From Zeus faber (Eukaryota; Chordata; Actinopteri; Zeiformes; Zeidae), in NCBI GenBank assembly GCA_960531495.1, contig OY482848.1:30631269-30695268 (forward strand): a stretch of DNA of 64,000 nucleotides. The letters run 5' to 3'. The translations under genes were made by a program, and so were the position numbers. The notes under the pieces were generated by a model. The model was not told the DNA's origin. It saw only the letters and a program-made list of their open reading frames with translations, and made no database searches. Positions within the stretch are counted from its first letter, which is position 1, and every line of letters starts with the position of its first letter. Positions 34,238 to 47,500 of this stretch are shown here, piece after piece.

Positions 34238-35584
34238 TGGCGGCTTGCTCCGGCAATGTAACGTCAGCCTCACATTTCCTATATGACCAATTTTTTTATC
34301 TGTTTTTGTTCATAATTTTTGAGGAAAAACAATTTTTAAGTAAGTAAATCCAATTTTCCAAAATTCAGATACAAATTTAAACATTCAAAATGTACATTTC
34401 AAGACACTCTCTACGTCATGGAGACTGCAAAACCTGTATCAACATGTGTGGACAGCGAGTACACGCAGCTGCCCTGATCACAGGATAGGAACCACTGTTT
34501 ATAGACCAAGGTTAAGTTCTTAATGTTTGTTGTACACTTATACTATCACTCTAACTCAGTCCCGTTTTAAATGAATTTGGAAAAAGAGTCCATGTCTCTC
34601 TGTCTTTCTCATGGGAAAACACTATTGACCGGTGGGGAAAGTATATAAAGCCCTTCAGTTAACATGGTGGAAAATAATAAATAAATAAAACAGCCTATCC
34701 CATTCGTGAATAGTTATTATTATTAATAATAATAATAATAGTACTTTTCTTTCACTGTAATAGTGGTAGTTTCGCAAAAATAATCCTTTGAGGTTCCGAG
34801 TCTTTGTTCATTTTATTCAGAATGGACAGAATTGACTGGATGGAATTCTCACATTAATCATTTAATTCTGTCAAAATTATTTTTAACTGGGGCTCCGAGG
34901 AAACCTTTTGGCCTGAGTGGTGCCTTGGCCCTTTAAACGCATCCATTCATCATCCTCAATTATCCATTCACTCACTCACTGAATTGAAACTTCAGGAGCC
35001 TGCTGGGCTTCTCGCGGAGAATGCATGACTTGCAAATCAAAATGATATTATATCACAAATCAATATATTGAGACTCAACCAGGGGCGCCGGAATAAGTGG
35101 GGATTTTGGGTGGGGGGATTTTTTGTCCCCCCACTTTCAGGTATTACGGTAATACAACATTTTTGACAGTGGCATTGTTAGGGGTGGGCGTCCAGGGCTT
35201 CTGCCCCAAATGTTTTATGAATAGCCCCCGATCTATAATAGCACTTCCACGCTCCATGCTCTGCACTCCTATCAACTGATCAACTGATGCCTCTGTACCT
35301 GACTGCAGTTACCGAGTCATAAACAAAAGAAACATCTGACTTTTGCAGGAGTGACTCCAGACTCCTGATTGATTTAACAGATTGCTTCACTACGGACGAA
35401 CCGTTTGCAAGTCTTGCATTACTAATCTGGCCCCAAACAGGAAAAAGCTTCACCCAACTCTGCTTCAATGGTGGTGGTTTTGGGAATGGTGCATGGGGCA
35501 CATTTCCCTAAAATGTGTGATCCATCGATTCATTTGTTGAAAGCTGGTGTAAAAGAAATTGGTTAAATCACGCACATTCTTTCA

Positions 35585-36372
35585 AGAGGACCTATTATGC
35601 TTTTCCTTCTTTTCTATCATATACAGTTTATAATAATGTTATATATATTAAGGTTAATTTTATAAAGTTGTGGCCAAGGTGTCAAATAATGGGGTAAACT
35701 AATGACAAAGTAATCGCTGTGAACACAACGCTGAGGCTTCAGAACGCTCTGAGCGCTCACGAGCTGATGTCAGCTCTTCATGAATTTCTATATATGGTCA
35801 CCTGCTCCACCCCATCCGCTGTGTGTTTCTCCAAACACACAGCGTTTGTTTTTGTAATTGTAGATGTATTTGTTTATTTATTTATTTGTTTGTTTTTTTC
35901 CCGACGTTTACATGAAAGAAAATATTTCTGCGTCCCAGATTCCCGGTGCGTCGCGGCGCGGTGTCTCTGACAAGCTTGGAGAACAGCAAACAAAGTTGGA
36001 ACAAACTTTCAAATGAGCCCTTGTAGATTGAAAATGAGTGAAGATTCAGCAAATGGTTTGTTTATCTATCGCCTCAAATCTGTTCAGAAACAGATTTTGC
36101 TGGAATGATAAGCTGAAATATAACAGAGAGAATACCAAAGAACTCGGAAGCCATGCTTAAACCCCATTCGCTCACAGAACTCCTGGCCTCAGGAGGGTGG
36201 CTCCACCCACTGAAACAGAGTGTCAGGAACACAATGGCTACGGAGGCATGTTAAAATGGCTCTCATGCATAATCAGAGTGGTATTTTCAGTAATAAACTT
36301 CAAAAACATGTTTTGGGGACCTGAGAGACCTATGTTAACTTGTATAAAAAGGAGCATAATAGGTCAGTTTTA
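35585..36372. mobile_element. GGACCTATTATGC-family element, copy 2, both ends present
   Basis: Begins GAGGACCTATTATGCTTTTC and ends with the inverted GGAGCATAATAGGTC. About 790 bp, no coding potential seen; most complete copy in the window. Confidence 0.65.
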
Positions 36373-36602
36373 ATGAAGTGAATGCCCGCGCAAGCCTTTG
36401 ACCGTGCGGCGGGGGCAAAATAGCAGGCAGAAAGTTGCAAATCTGAAAAAAACAATACACACATAGAGAGTAACAGAGACAGAGAAGATAGGGAGAGGAA
36501 ATGAGTGGAAGGGGAGGCTGAGGTGAATGAACTGTCGGTCATTATCGTCACTGAGTTTGGTGTTTACACTCCATATACTGAATAACACCAGTAGTCGATA
36601 AG

Positions 36603-36708
<106 letters not shown>

Positions 36709-36749
36709 TAAATGAGTGAAGGAATGAGGAGAAAACAGACAAAGCAAGA

Positions 36750-36781
<32 letters not shown>

Positions 36782-36787
36782 AGCAGT

Positions 36788-36833
<46 letters not shown>

Positions 36834-36978
36834 TCTAGTGTTGAATCTGGGCTCTAAAGGTCAACCGGGAAACTAGAAAACCAGGAAACCAGGAAACAGA
36901 GAAGTGGCAGCTTCCTCTCCTCAGATCATTCTGTGTATGCTCCATCTACAGTTGGAGAAGTGAAACTAATCTATCACC

Positions 36979-39900
36979 ATGATACGCACTCCAGAGACAA
37001 CGCCGTGAGTAGCTGCTGTTTGATATATATCTATATCTATATATTATCTGTATCTATACTTAAAACCGATCAAAGCGTATAAAAATATTGGCGAGGTTAG
37101 GAAAGTGAACTTATTTCCAAAACTGAATGCAATGTCTCGTCAAATTAGAATTTACTCCAAGTGCATTGTGACATAAGACTCAACACACAGGGCATCAAAA
37201 GAAGAAAGAGTTCAGATACATATTAAATGAGGAACAATGTGGCAAAAAAATAAGAACGTATCAAAGTTTGCTGAACATTGCAGGCTGTAACTATCATGGA
37301 TAAACAGTGGAGAGCATACTGGAGTGGACCAATCACAAAGCGTCATTCACTGCATTGACCCCTTTTTTACCATTTTAATACGTACAATTAATGCTGCTCT
37401 GGCAAAATATAAACTGCTCCACAAAATAGAGACGATGTGGTTTGTATTGAGTCCTGGGGTAGAAGCAAATGGCGCAGTTATACTTCCTTGCGATTGTTTT
37501 ACTGTTAATAGTTGGTGAGCTACTTCAGGGTAAGGAAGAAATGCCAACCTTGTTCAAATGTGAATGAAACACCTGTCAATCAAGGCAACCACGGCCAAAA
37601 TATACATCCTCTTGAACAATTATCAAAATCCCACCCAAGACACCCATTGGAAGAAGTAAACTGGGATTGTGAGACCTTAAATGTTGTGGGGGAAAAATGT
37701 ATTTTGTGTTTCTCGTGAGAAGTTCGGTCAGACGTTTTCTGAAGCCAACATGTGTCCATTAACCAAACTGCAGTTTATAGCACATTATGGCTCACTGGTT
37801 GACATTTACATTACAAATACATACATAGACCCAACACGCCATGGCAACCCATTGTTTGTCCCTCTCATCTCTGGTAGGAGGGACCGGACTTTCTGGTTAC
37901 ACTCACGCAGACAGCACCACAGTGGACACAGTGTCCAACATTGGACACTTCAGCCTGGCAATAAAACCCTGTCTAGCTCACCTATACCCAAACCTACAAC
38001 CTTAACCTTTATCTCCACCTATGTTGCACCCTACAATAAAAGATATGCTCCCCCCGAGAGAGCAGTGAAGAAGCATTTTGGAATGCTGTACATCTGTGTA
38101 TGAGTAAAACACCACTAAAGTACATATTGTCTCCAGGGGCTCCTGGCAGCCAAGCTGTCACAGTGGAATCTCTATGGATCTCTTTCTACATCTGTCCATG
38201 ATCCCAGCTGTAAGTAGACCTCAACGAGGGGGTCTTCCTCCTGCTATATTTCCGCTTTGTTTCCCAGCCGAGAGTTTTAGGTTTTAGTATCTGTAAGGCT
38301 CACTGTGTCGTTCTCTTCATTTGCATGTTTTGCAGGTGGTGATCATAGCAGTGTTGTCGTCCTTCCAAAGGAGAGCCCGGCGTCTGCCCATAGACCGCAG
38401 ACTGCCCTTCCTGGACGGACGTTTCGCCATAGTGGTGTGAGTCAGAGACTTTCAGGTGTCTAACGATAGGAGTCCACCGGACGCGTTGGCGCAGTGTACG
38501 GGCGCGGCGCGCAGCGTGGTTTTCCACCGGCTCCACGGTGAAGAGTCCCAGACAAGTCGATGTTGTTGTAGAGAGAGGAGGAATATTGGAAACAACAGCG
38601 ATGTCCGATGATCCCATTCTGTGTGATTTTTTTCTGTTCACACTGTTATGAAAGAAAACAGATCTGCGTCACATGAGCAAAAAAATCGGATTTGGATACG
38701 GAAGTTGTAAACGTAGCTTTGTAGAATCAGGGCTTGAAAATAAACTTTTTGGTTTACTGGCCGATATGTCTCCTAGATTTTAAAGTTAACAGCCACTCGC
38801 CACAAATTCTTGAAATAAATAAACTTGAAATAAATTAGATTATCAGCCACTGCATTCTTTTAAAAATATTTATATTTATTATCTAGTATTTCATGAAACC
38901 AGGGACATTGAAATCAGTACAATATACTTTTTTAAACTTTGTCAAAAACAACCCGTTTGCGACCTGATCGGCATTTTTCATTTTCCTCTTCTTCTCCTCC
39001 CCTCCATCGCCTTTATTTCTATTTTGTTCATCTGTTTCCTCCGTTTATTTGAAACATGATGTTTTTCATTTGGCTTTCTTGCCCCAATTATATATCGCCG
39101 CAAAAGTTCAGAATTAATCTAATATGTCTAAAATCCATGGGCCATCAACAAAACTTCACACTCCCGTCCCGACCAGCCAGCCAAGAGTTGACGAGTAACT
39201 CGACAGCTTTACCCGCAGGTTGGCAGGTGTTCATTTCCAGCCCTGCTTAGAATTCCAAATCCTCTGAACAGGAAACCATTGGGAACCCCTTGGCAAAGCC
39301 CTAGAATTGAAAGAAAGTCTATCCCAAAGGAGTAGCAAAGTCTGTGAATGCATTTTGGACCCTTCTTTTCAAGAGAGGCTTTGGTTTGTGAGCGGAGGGG
39401 GCGACGGAGACTGTAGAGACCCAGTTGTCCCATTGTGATAATAATAATAATATGGATTATAATCCATATAATTATCATATGAGAGCACTTATGGAATTGT
39501 TGTTGTTGGTGATGGAAGACCGTAGTTGTTTGTCTGTTGTTCTGCTGCAGACCACTGGATACTATAGGAAGCCTCAGTAACCGTTGGTCGTATGGCTTTG
39601 CGTTCGGCGCCATCTCTTCTAGCGTCCTGCTGCTGTTCTCTGAGCAGTACATCGCTTTCGACTCACCTTCCTGGGCCAGAGGTAAACCCCCACTGTGCGC
39701 TCGTAGTTCTGCACCTAGTTGCAACACAATGAATGACTTACTGTAAAACTCCTGAAATACAGGATGTAGTAGGGTACACATCGATTGGATTGGAGGCTAT
39801 TTGTATGTTGTTTTTTAGTTTTAGATTTCATATTTTTGTTTTCAATCTCATAGAGATCACCAGAAATGCCAAAAACTACAGAGAGAGGATAGAACAAACA

Positions 39901-40276
39901 GTGTAACGTTTAATGTTTCTTTGTCCCCAGCCATAGTGTACCTGGTTGGTGCTTTGGAGGTGGGTCTGGTCTATTTCCCCTTCTTTGCCTGCCTGTCTAC
40001 ACCTTTCAGAGGCACTGGAGCAGTGCTGGGAATAATTTACTGTCTACTCTGGTAAACATCTCAGGTTGTCTTTTAGATCCGCCACAAGCCACTGGTTTAT
40101 TTAGACGAATGTATAGAACGAGCATCAAAAAGCGGCCCATTTAGTCCAGCACATTACAAACTGGTTAAGCAATGATGTAAATCTCTCTTTGAATTTCTTA
40201 AAATGTTTACGTATGTATTTCTGACTGCAGGATCATTGTTACGCTCTGGGACACATTCATCTGTCCAGCTGGCAAG
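36979..40276 (+). CDS. stra6l: stra6l exons 1-6, extracellular N-terminus and first helices
   Basis: Exons: 36979-37004, 38137-38209, 38336-38436, 39551-39681, 39931-40051 and 40231-40276. They encode a short N-terminus with PSCHSGI, a first hydrophobic helix ([18 protein letters not shown]), a basic loop ([11 protein letters not shown]) and [13 protein letters not shown]. The following helices carry FSEQYIAFD and [17 protein letters not shown]. The 26-bp first exon is the least certain. Confidence 0.88.
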
Positions 40277-40487
40277 GTAAGTGAGTACTGGGGTCCTGCA
40301 AACTAAATATGAACTGATTGATTGGTTGATTGGTTGATATATTGATTGGTTGATTGATTTATTGATTAAGCGAACGATTGACCAGTTGGTCTGTCAGTTG
40401 GTAAGCTGGTTGGTTATAAGTGATAGTGACTCCTGTTGTAGGCCATGGCGTTATAAGTTTCTTGCATTTTTGTCTGTTTTGTTTGAA

Positions 40488-40546
<59 letters not shown>

Positions 40547-41400
40547 TGCGTGTGTGCGTGTGCGAGCAGGAGTTGGGTCACTACCAGAAGCTGGTCATCC
40601 AGTGGCCGTCCATCCTCTCGCTCATCTTCCTCCTCGGACGGTTTGTCTACATGCTGGTCAAAGCCGTCCGCATACATCTGCAACTGGAGCAGGAGGTTAA
40701 CACACCCCTGTGTAGCTGGTTTTGTCTGTTTGTCTGTTTGTCTGTTTGTCTTTTGTCTTCTGTCTTTGGCTGTCGAAGTTAATGGCATTAGAAATGTATT
40801 GCGGTAATGCATTAGCAATACATTTTTATGTTGTTAATTTCTTTGAGGCCTTTAACACATTTTCCGAGTTTGACCTAAATCCACCAGTTTCACTTTAATG
40901 CATATGTTTGAATGACGGAGAGCGCCACTGCAGCCTGCTGCCAACTCTCCCCCCAGAGTCACCATTTATTAAAGCATCTATTGCCCTTCTCCTTTTTAGT
41001 AATGTCTGCCAGAAAAATCTTCAAATTTGTGTAAATTAAAAAATTGCAAATAATCGTGTTTACTCGCACCAATACTGCACAATTAATCTTGATTAATTAT
41101 TTTAATTGTTTGACAGCCCTAGTTTATGCATATATCTGTAGGCTCTTTTTTTTTTTTTTTTTTTAATCTGAGCTGGCGTTCAATAAAAATGTACTTTCGT
41201 GCTTTTCAAAAATAAATAAAATAAAAATAAAATGTTAGAACATTGTTTTTTTGTTTTTTTTACACAAAATTTTTATTTTTTTTGTACTTTACAGGAGACG
41301 GGGGAGCTGATGCAGCAGCACCATGTTCAGCATGTCAGGAGACTGCTGAGGAAGACACTTCCCCACAGGCAGACAAGCAACACACACACACATGCATGCG

Positions 41401-41433
<33 letters not shown>

Positions 41434-42997
41434 ACACATACACATACACATACACACACGCACTTATACAGGGGTTTGCAAAGGGTGGTCAATGTCCCCA
41501 CCCTGACAGAGAATAATAGAGAGAATAATAAGTGAAAAAATCCTAAATTAAAGGACGTCCATGAAGCAGCTTGACAAGGACAAATGTGAAGAAATTACAA
41601 TGCAGAATGAATCTCTTGGGTGCAAATCCTGGTTGACATCCAGTGGTGTGTTGTGTTCAACAGTAATACAGTGAGTTGGTTCCAGAGAAGAGTGTACCAA
41701 TGGGATCCATACTTCAAGTTCCCCAACAGACTCATTGGCACCACCATCATATCACTCATAGGACTCTACACGGTAAGCACACACCACAGAGTATGTGTCA
41801 TTGTACAGCTTCTGACCTTGATTGGGACTGTTGGTGACGTAATGGTGAAGGGATATACACCGATCAGCCGTAACCTTAAAAAAACACCACCAATTTGGTG
41901 GGGAGCTACACAATATTTGTGGTTATCGGTGGGCACCAATGACCACTTATATCATGTAGCTCATCCTCGTGCGGCCAAAACAGCTCTGACCCATCAAAGC
42001 ATGGACCTCTGAAGGTGCACTGTGGTATCTGGCACCAAGACGTTAGCAGCAGATCCTTCAAGTCCAGTAAGTTGTGAGGTGGGGCCTCCATGGATCAGGT
42101 TTGTTGTTCAAGCACATCCCACAGATGCTCGATGGGATCGGACCCTAACCATTCACATGATGTAGAAGAAAATGTGATTCATCAGACCAGGACACTTTCT
42201 TCCTTGCTGCCCTGTCCAGTTCTGATGCTCAAGTGCCAATTGTAGGCGATTTTGGCGGTGGACAGGGGTCAGCATGGGCACTCTGACCGGTCTGCGGCTA
42301 CGCAGCCCCATACGCAGCAAGCTGTGATGCACTGTGTGTTCTGACACCTTTATGTCATAGCAGCATTAACTTTTTCAGCAATTTATGCCACTGTAGCTCT
42401 TCTGTGGGATATCCAGAGAGGCTAGACTTTGCTCCCCACATGCATCAATGAGCCCATGGCCGCCATGACCCTGTCGCCGGTTCGCTGGTTGTCCTTCCTT
42501 GTACCACTTTTGGTAGGTCCTAACCACTGCTTACTGCAGGAACACCCCACAAGACCTGCCAATTTTGAGATGCTCTGACCCAGTCATCCAGCCATTTGCC
42601 CTTGTTAAAGTCGCTCAGATTCTTACCCTTGCAAATTGTTCCTGCTTCCAACACATCAACTTCAAGAACTGACTGATCACTTGCTGCCTAATATATCCCA
42701 CCTTTTGACAGGTGCCACTGGAACAAGATGATATTATTCACTTCACCTGTCAGTGGTTTTAATGTTGTTGCTGATCGGTTTACATATGTATACTGCCATT
42801 CTGTCCATCCACCCATCCATCCACTAGATGACATTAGCAGATTACCATCTGAGTGATCTAGCCTTTGACCAGCTCGACATGTGGAAGAATGATCTGGAAC
42901 ATCTGGCTGCTTCCTGCAACCAGAGCCAGGAGTTGGCAGCCATCATACCACGACTGGAGGCGTTCACCTATGTGGCAAGGAGTGAGTGGCTTAGGCT

Positions 42998-43072
<75 letters not shown>

Positions 43073-44460
43073 CCATATTTTGGATGAAAGATACAAGTTT
43101 ACACCCATGAAACAAATTATTTGTTATTATGCAGTACAGTATTCATTTTTTTCTGATGACCAAAACCCAAAACGGTGCAGGAAAAAACGTACAGTGTTCA
43201 ACTGTAGCCTGACAAGGATATGTGCATTAGGACATTGATAGGACTTGAAAAAATGTGTATGATGTGTAAAAAGTGTATATGCATACGTGAGAATAGTTTA
43301 TTAATAAAATAATTTCCAAAGAAAAACAAAGTTCAATTCACCAAAGGAGTGATTTTTCATATGGTCCAGAGTCATGGCTGGCGACCACCATCTTTGCCAG
43401 CTTCACCTCAGTGGTCTACACCTTCCATGTCCTCGCATGCTACAGGTAGGAGAGCATTAAGGAATTTTTTATAGTAGATCAAGGCATGCATGAACCAGGT
43501 TTTTCTTTCCTAGAAGTCATAGAACCTATTATTACTTTGGACACCATTGGGCCGCCACCAATCTCACCCGTTCCATCTTCTGCTAAGAGATGGCGAGCGT
43601 GAACTCAGCCTGGAGGCTTCAAATCGTCTTTTCAGAATCCAACCTGGTTCATCCATTTGATTCCTCCAGTCTATCGGTAAATCACGTATATACGTGCAAT
43701 GGCCGAACAAATGCCATGTGGCCGCAGGGGACATGGAGGCGTGGGACAGTTGCGATTGGATGACATGGAAAATGTTTTGAAATTTTACAACAGGAAGCAA
43801 ATTAAGAGACTGTGGGCGGGGCAAAAGTCCTTCCTGCCCGAGAAGCTTTGCACACCGACTTCCGCTGTGAGTGTGGTGAGTGTCACACACCCCTGCCAGA
43901 CACACACGCATGCACGCACTCTGTGATATTTAACAACTAATTTGTAACGACATTGTGTTTTTCACAGGCCGCCATCGCGAGATACTCAGGGTGGCAAATT
44001 GCTTTCACGCTGTGGGGTAGGAACTTCAGTTTTATAATGAATCTGCATTTATATTTAAAATGATATTTACATGAATTTTCAGAAAATATTAACGATCAAT
44101 GAAGAGTAAATAATAGGATATTAACGATCAACAAAGAGTAAATAATAGGATTTAGGGTTTTAATAGGATTTGTCGAAGGCTTTGGGCCTTCGAAATTGCC
44201 TCATTGGAGCTCAGTTAACCAGGTTCCATTGTGATTTGAGATGTGGTCTTAAAATAAGTACACTGGTATTGGGGCAAAAAGAAAATTCCAAATTCCATAT
44301 TATGTCACATTTTTACTCAGCAATGTCTTTTGGGGGTTTCCAGGCTACCTGATTGTCCACTTCATCCAGTTCCTGTTCGTTCTCCTGTTCGTCTACCTGC
44401 TGGTGCTTCCCATTCAAAATGGCCAAGTGCTCACCATGCTCACCAACCTGGGCTTGGTGC

Positions 44461-44548
<88 letters not shown>

Positions 44549-47500
44549 GTTTCTAACTCGTTGTCCTCCCACAGTCTGACCATAGGTGTGGTCATCAGCC
44601 TGGTGATCCTGCAGGTGGTGGTTGTGCAGTTCTTCTTCCTGCAGGACAAACTGTGTCCTGAAGATAAACAGAAGCCTCTGGCTCTCAACAACAGGTCACT
44701 GCAACCAGACACTCTCATCAATAAGTCTGGGATGAAATATACTCTGAAAAAAAAATGAGCTCCTAATAGTTAAAATCGAATCAAGAGCAAGGAAGATCAC
44801 TTTGGAATGAACTTTCATCTCCTGTTTTTTTTTTTTTGTTGTTTTTTTTCCCAACTTTTTTTTAACCATTTCAGAATAGGAAACAATCGGAATTTATTTC
44901 ACAATTTAGCTTAACAGTCTGATAAATAATAAAATCAAATAAAATTTGATGAAAAAGAAATTTTAATGAATTACACTTAAAATAAAATTTGATTTAATTA
45001 AATTGAATTACATTTCATAAATTAAATAACAAATACAAAATAGCCAAATATACCAAAAATATGCATAATATAGTAAATGTGATTCTATGCACAGGATAAA
45101 TTATTGGTATGGACATATATGGTACAAATTATGACTATTTGCTTAATATAATTTACCATCTAAAATGCAGAGTAGTATGTTTAGCCATACAGATTAGCTG
45201 AATGAATAAAGACTGGTTGGAGTAATTCACTTGCTCAATTTTCGGAAATGTATTGACCAAGGACATTTTTAAGACTGTAAGGTTTTTATTTTTATTTTAC
45301 ATTTATTAATTTAGCAGACACTTTTGTCTAAAGCAACTAACATGAGAGGCAGAAAGAATCAAAGCATACATCGACCATTGGAGCAACCTCTACTTTAATT
45401 TAAGTTTCTAAATTCAACAAGGTACAAGTGCAACATAGCTGCAAGAAATCTGAATAAAATTACTCTTATCAGTAAAAAAATCAATATTTTTTTGTAAATT
45501 AATGCAATTTATTAAGTGCTCATATGATGTCAGTGCATTATGTCAAAATAACAACTTAAAACTAGTCAATACTGACAAAAACAAAAAAAGTTAGTCATAG
45601 CTAAGAGAGGATCAGGTATTCATATGTTCCCGAAAATTGTCAGTTGTCTAAAATACCTATATTCAAAGACTTTATTTTTGAAGTCACACTTTTTCAAAGT
45701 ACACCTGTGTGAGTACACCACATAAGGGGAAATCACTGGATGATCTTTTAGCTGTTTCAAAACTGTCAAAAGAATCATTTCGGTGGCAAATAGCTGAACA
45801 CAATTAAAAATATATATTTCTAATATTTTATCACTGTTGATTTTTGTGTGTGCTTGTTATTAAATGTGTTATTCAGTTATTGTTTTATAATTTTTAATAA
45901 AATAAAACTTTTGTATTTTAAAATCTTGTGCCACCCCGTGCATTTCCTAATCCAGAAAGGCATTCCACTGCTTCAACTACTTCTTTTTCTTCTACAACGT
46001 GGTGATGGGGCTGAGCAACTGCATGCTGCGGCTGCTCTCCAGTGTCGTGGTCGGCACGTGGCTGGTGTCTCGCATGGACCGCACTATCATGCAGCGGGGA
46101 TATGAGGCCATGGACCCCGGTAGGGATTCCTCACCGCCCCCTAATAATATCTATGAGATCAAACCACAATACACAATCCACTCTGTATGTGTGGTTTGAT
46201 CTAGATTATTACATAGGATGCTGGGATTAAATGGAAATCTGGCAGTTTCACCACCACACCCCATCCAAGTGATGTTTTCAGGGCCCTCCAGCACAGAGAC
46301 ACAAACGGGGGGTTGAAAACATCAGCTTATTGCAGCACATGTGCTAGCTGGAATTAGCCAAGGAAGCCCATGACATGGGCTACTATCCTGTGTGTGTGTG
46401 AATGGGAGTTTTAACCTGTTGCTCGTTAGACCAACCAACGAGCAACAGGTATGCAGCCACCCTGAACCCAATCACCTAGATCCAGGTCAGGTGTGGCTGC
46501 TCACCACACCATCCCCACACCACAGCAATATTAGTCCTTCGTTGTTCATGATATTTCATTGTGTGATTGACAAATTATGTGAGGGATCACAGACATTCCA
46601 CGGTTATTTGTGAAACAACCAAATCCCTTTTCACCGCCTTGCATTTTGGGATATTTGAGCTCATTACATTTTATGTATATATTTTATAGAGAAATGTATG
46701 AATATATGTCTGATATGTTGGAAGCAGGAAAAATGAGCAAGCATAAAGGTCTGAGTAACTTTGACAAGGGCCAAATTCTGACTACTAGATGACTGGGTCA
46801 GAGCATCTCCAAAATGGCGGGTCTTGTGGGGTGTATGCAGTGGTCTGGCCCCTCTGGTGGGATTCCACAGAAGAGCTACTGTAGCACGAAATGCTGAAAA
46901 AGTTCATGCTGCTATAATAAAAAGGTGTCAGAACAAGCAGTGCATCGTAGCTTGCTGCGTAGGGGGCTGCAAAGCAAGCTGGCTGGTGTGCGTCTGCGTG
47001 TATACTGTATATGTATATATATATATATAATTTGTGTATGTGTGTGTGTGTGTGTGTGTGATTTCCAGGCTACAGTACGTGGGTGGGTATGATCTTTGCA
47101 GACCACCACCACAACAACCCCACCATGGTGTGTTTCTGCCAGCTGCTGATCTCCAGCTCACTGGAGAGACAACCTGCCGGGGTGTATTCCACATTCAGCA
47201 ACACGCCGTCGGGTGAGTACCTTGTGCGTATGACTGCCGGGAATTCCTTTGAGGACCCATATGAGGCCGCCGACCCCAGTTTGCGAACCCCTGCACCAGA
47301 GTATCTGATACTTCCATGTGCTCTATCTCTTGCGCACAGTTAATATTCATCCTTTTCTCTTCCCTTCCCTTTCCATCCTTTTCTCCCCGATTCCCCACCC
47401 TGGGTTCCATATTCCTCAGTGCACGGCAGATCCAGGGGCCGCTGGGCGCTCTTTTACACCCTGCTGAGGAACCCCCGTCTGATCCTCCTCAGGAAGCATC

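Noticed and set aside
37681..38103. 140-codon frame in stra6l intron 1
   Set aside because: No homology, no splice signals and ordinary intron composition; chance open frame.
39209..39781. 190-codon minus-strand frame
   Set aside because: It lies antisense to stra6l exon 4 and flanking intron, with no family resemblance; a shadow frame.
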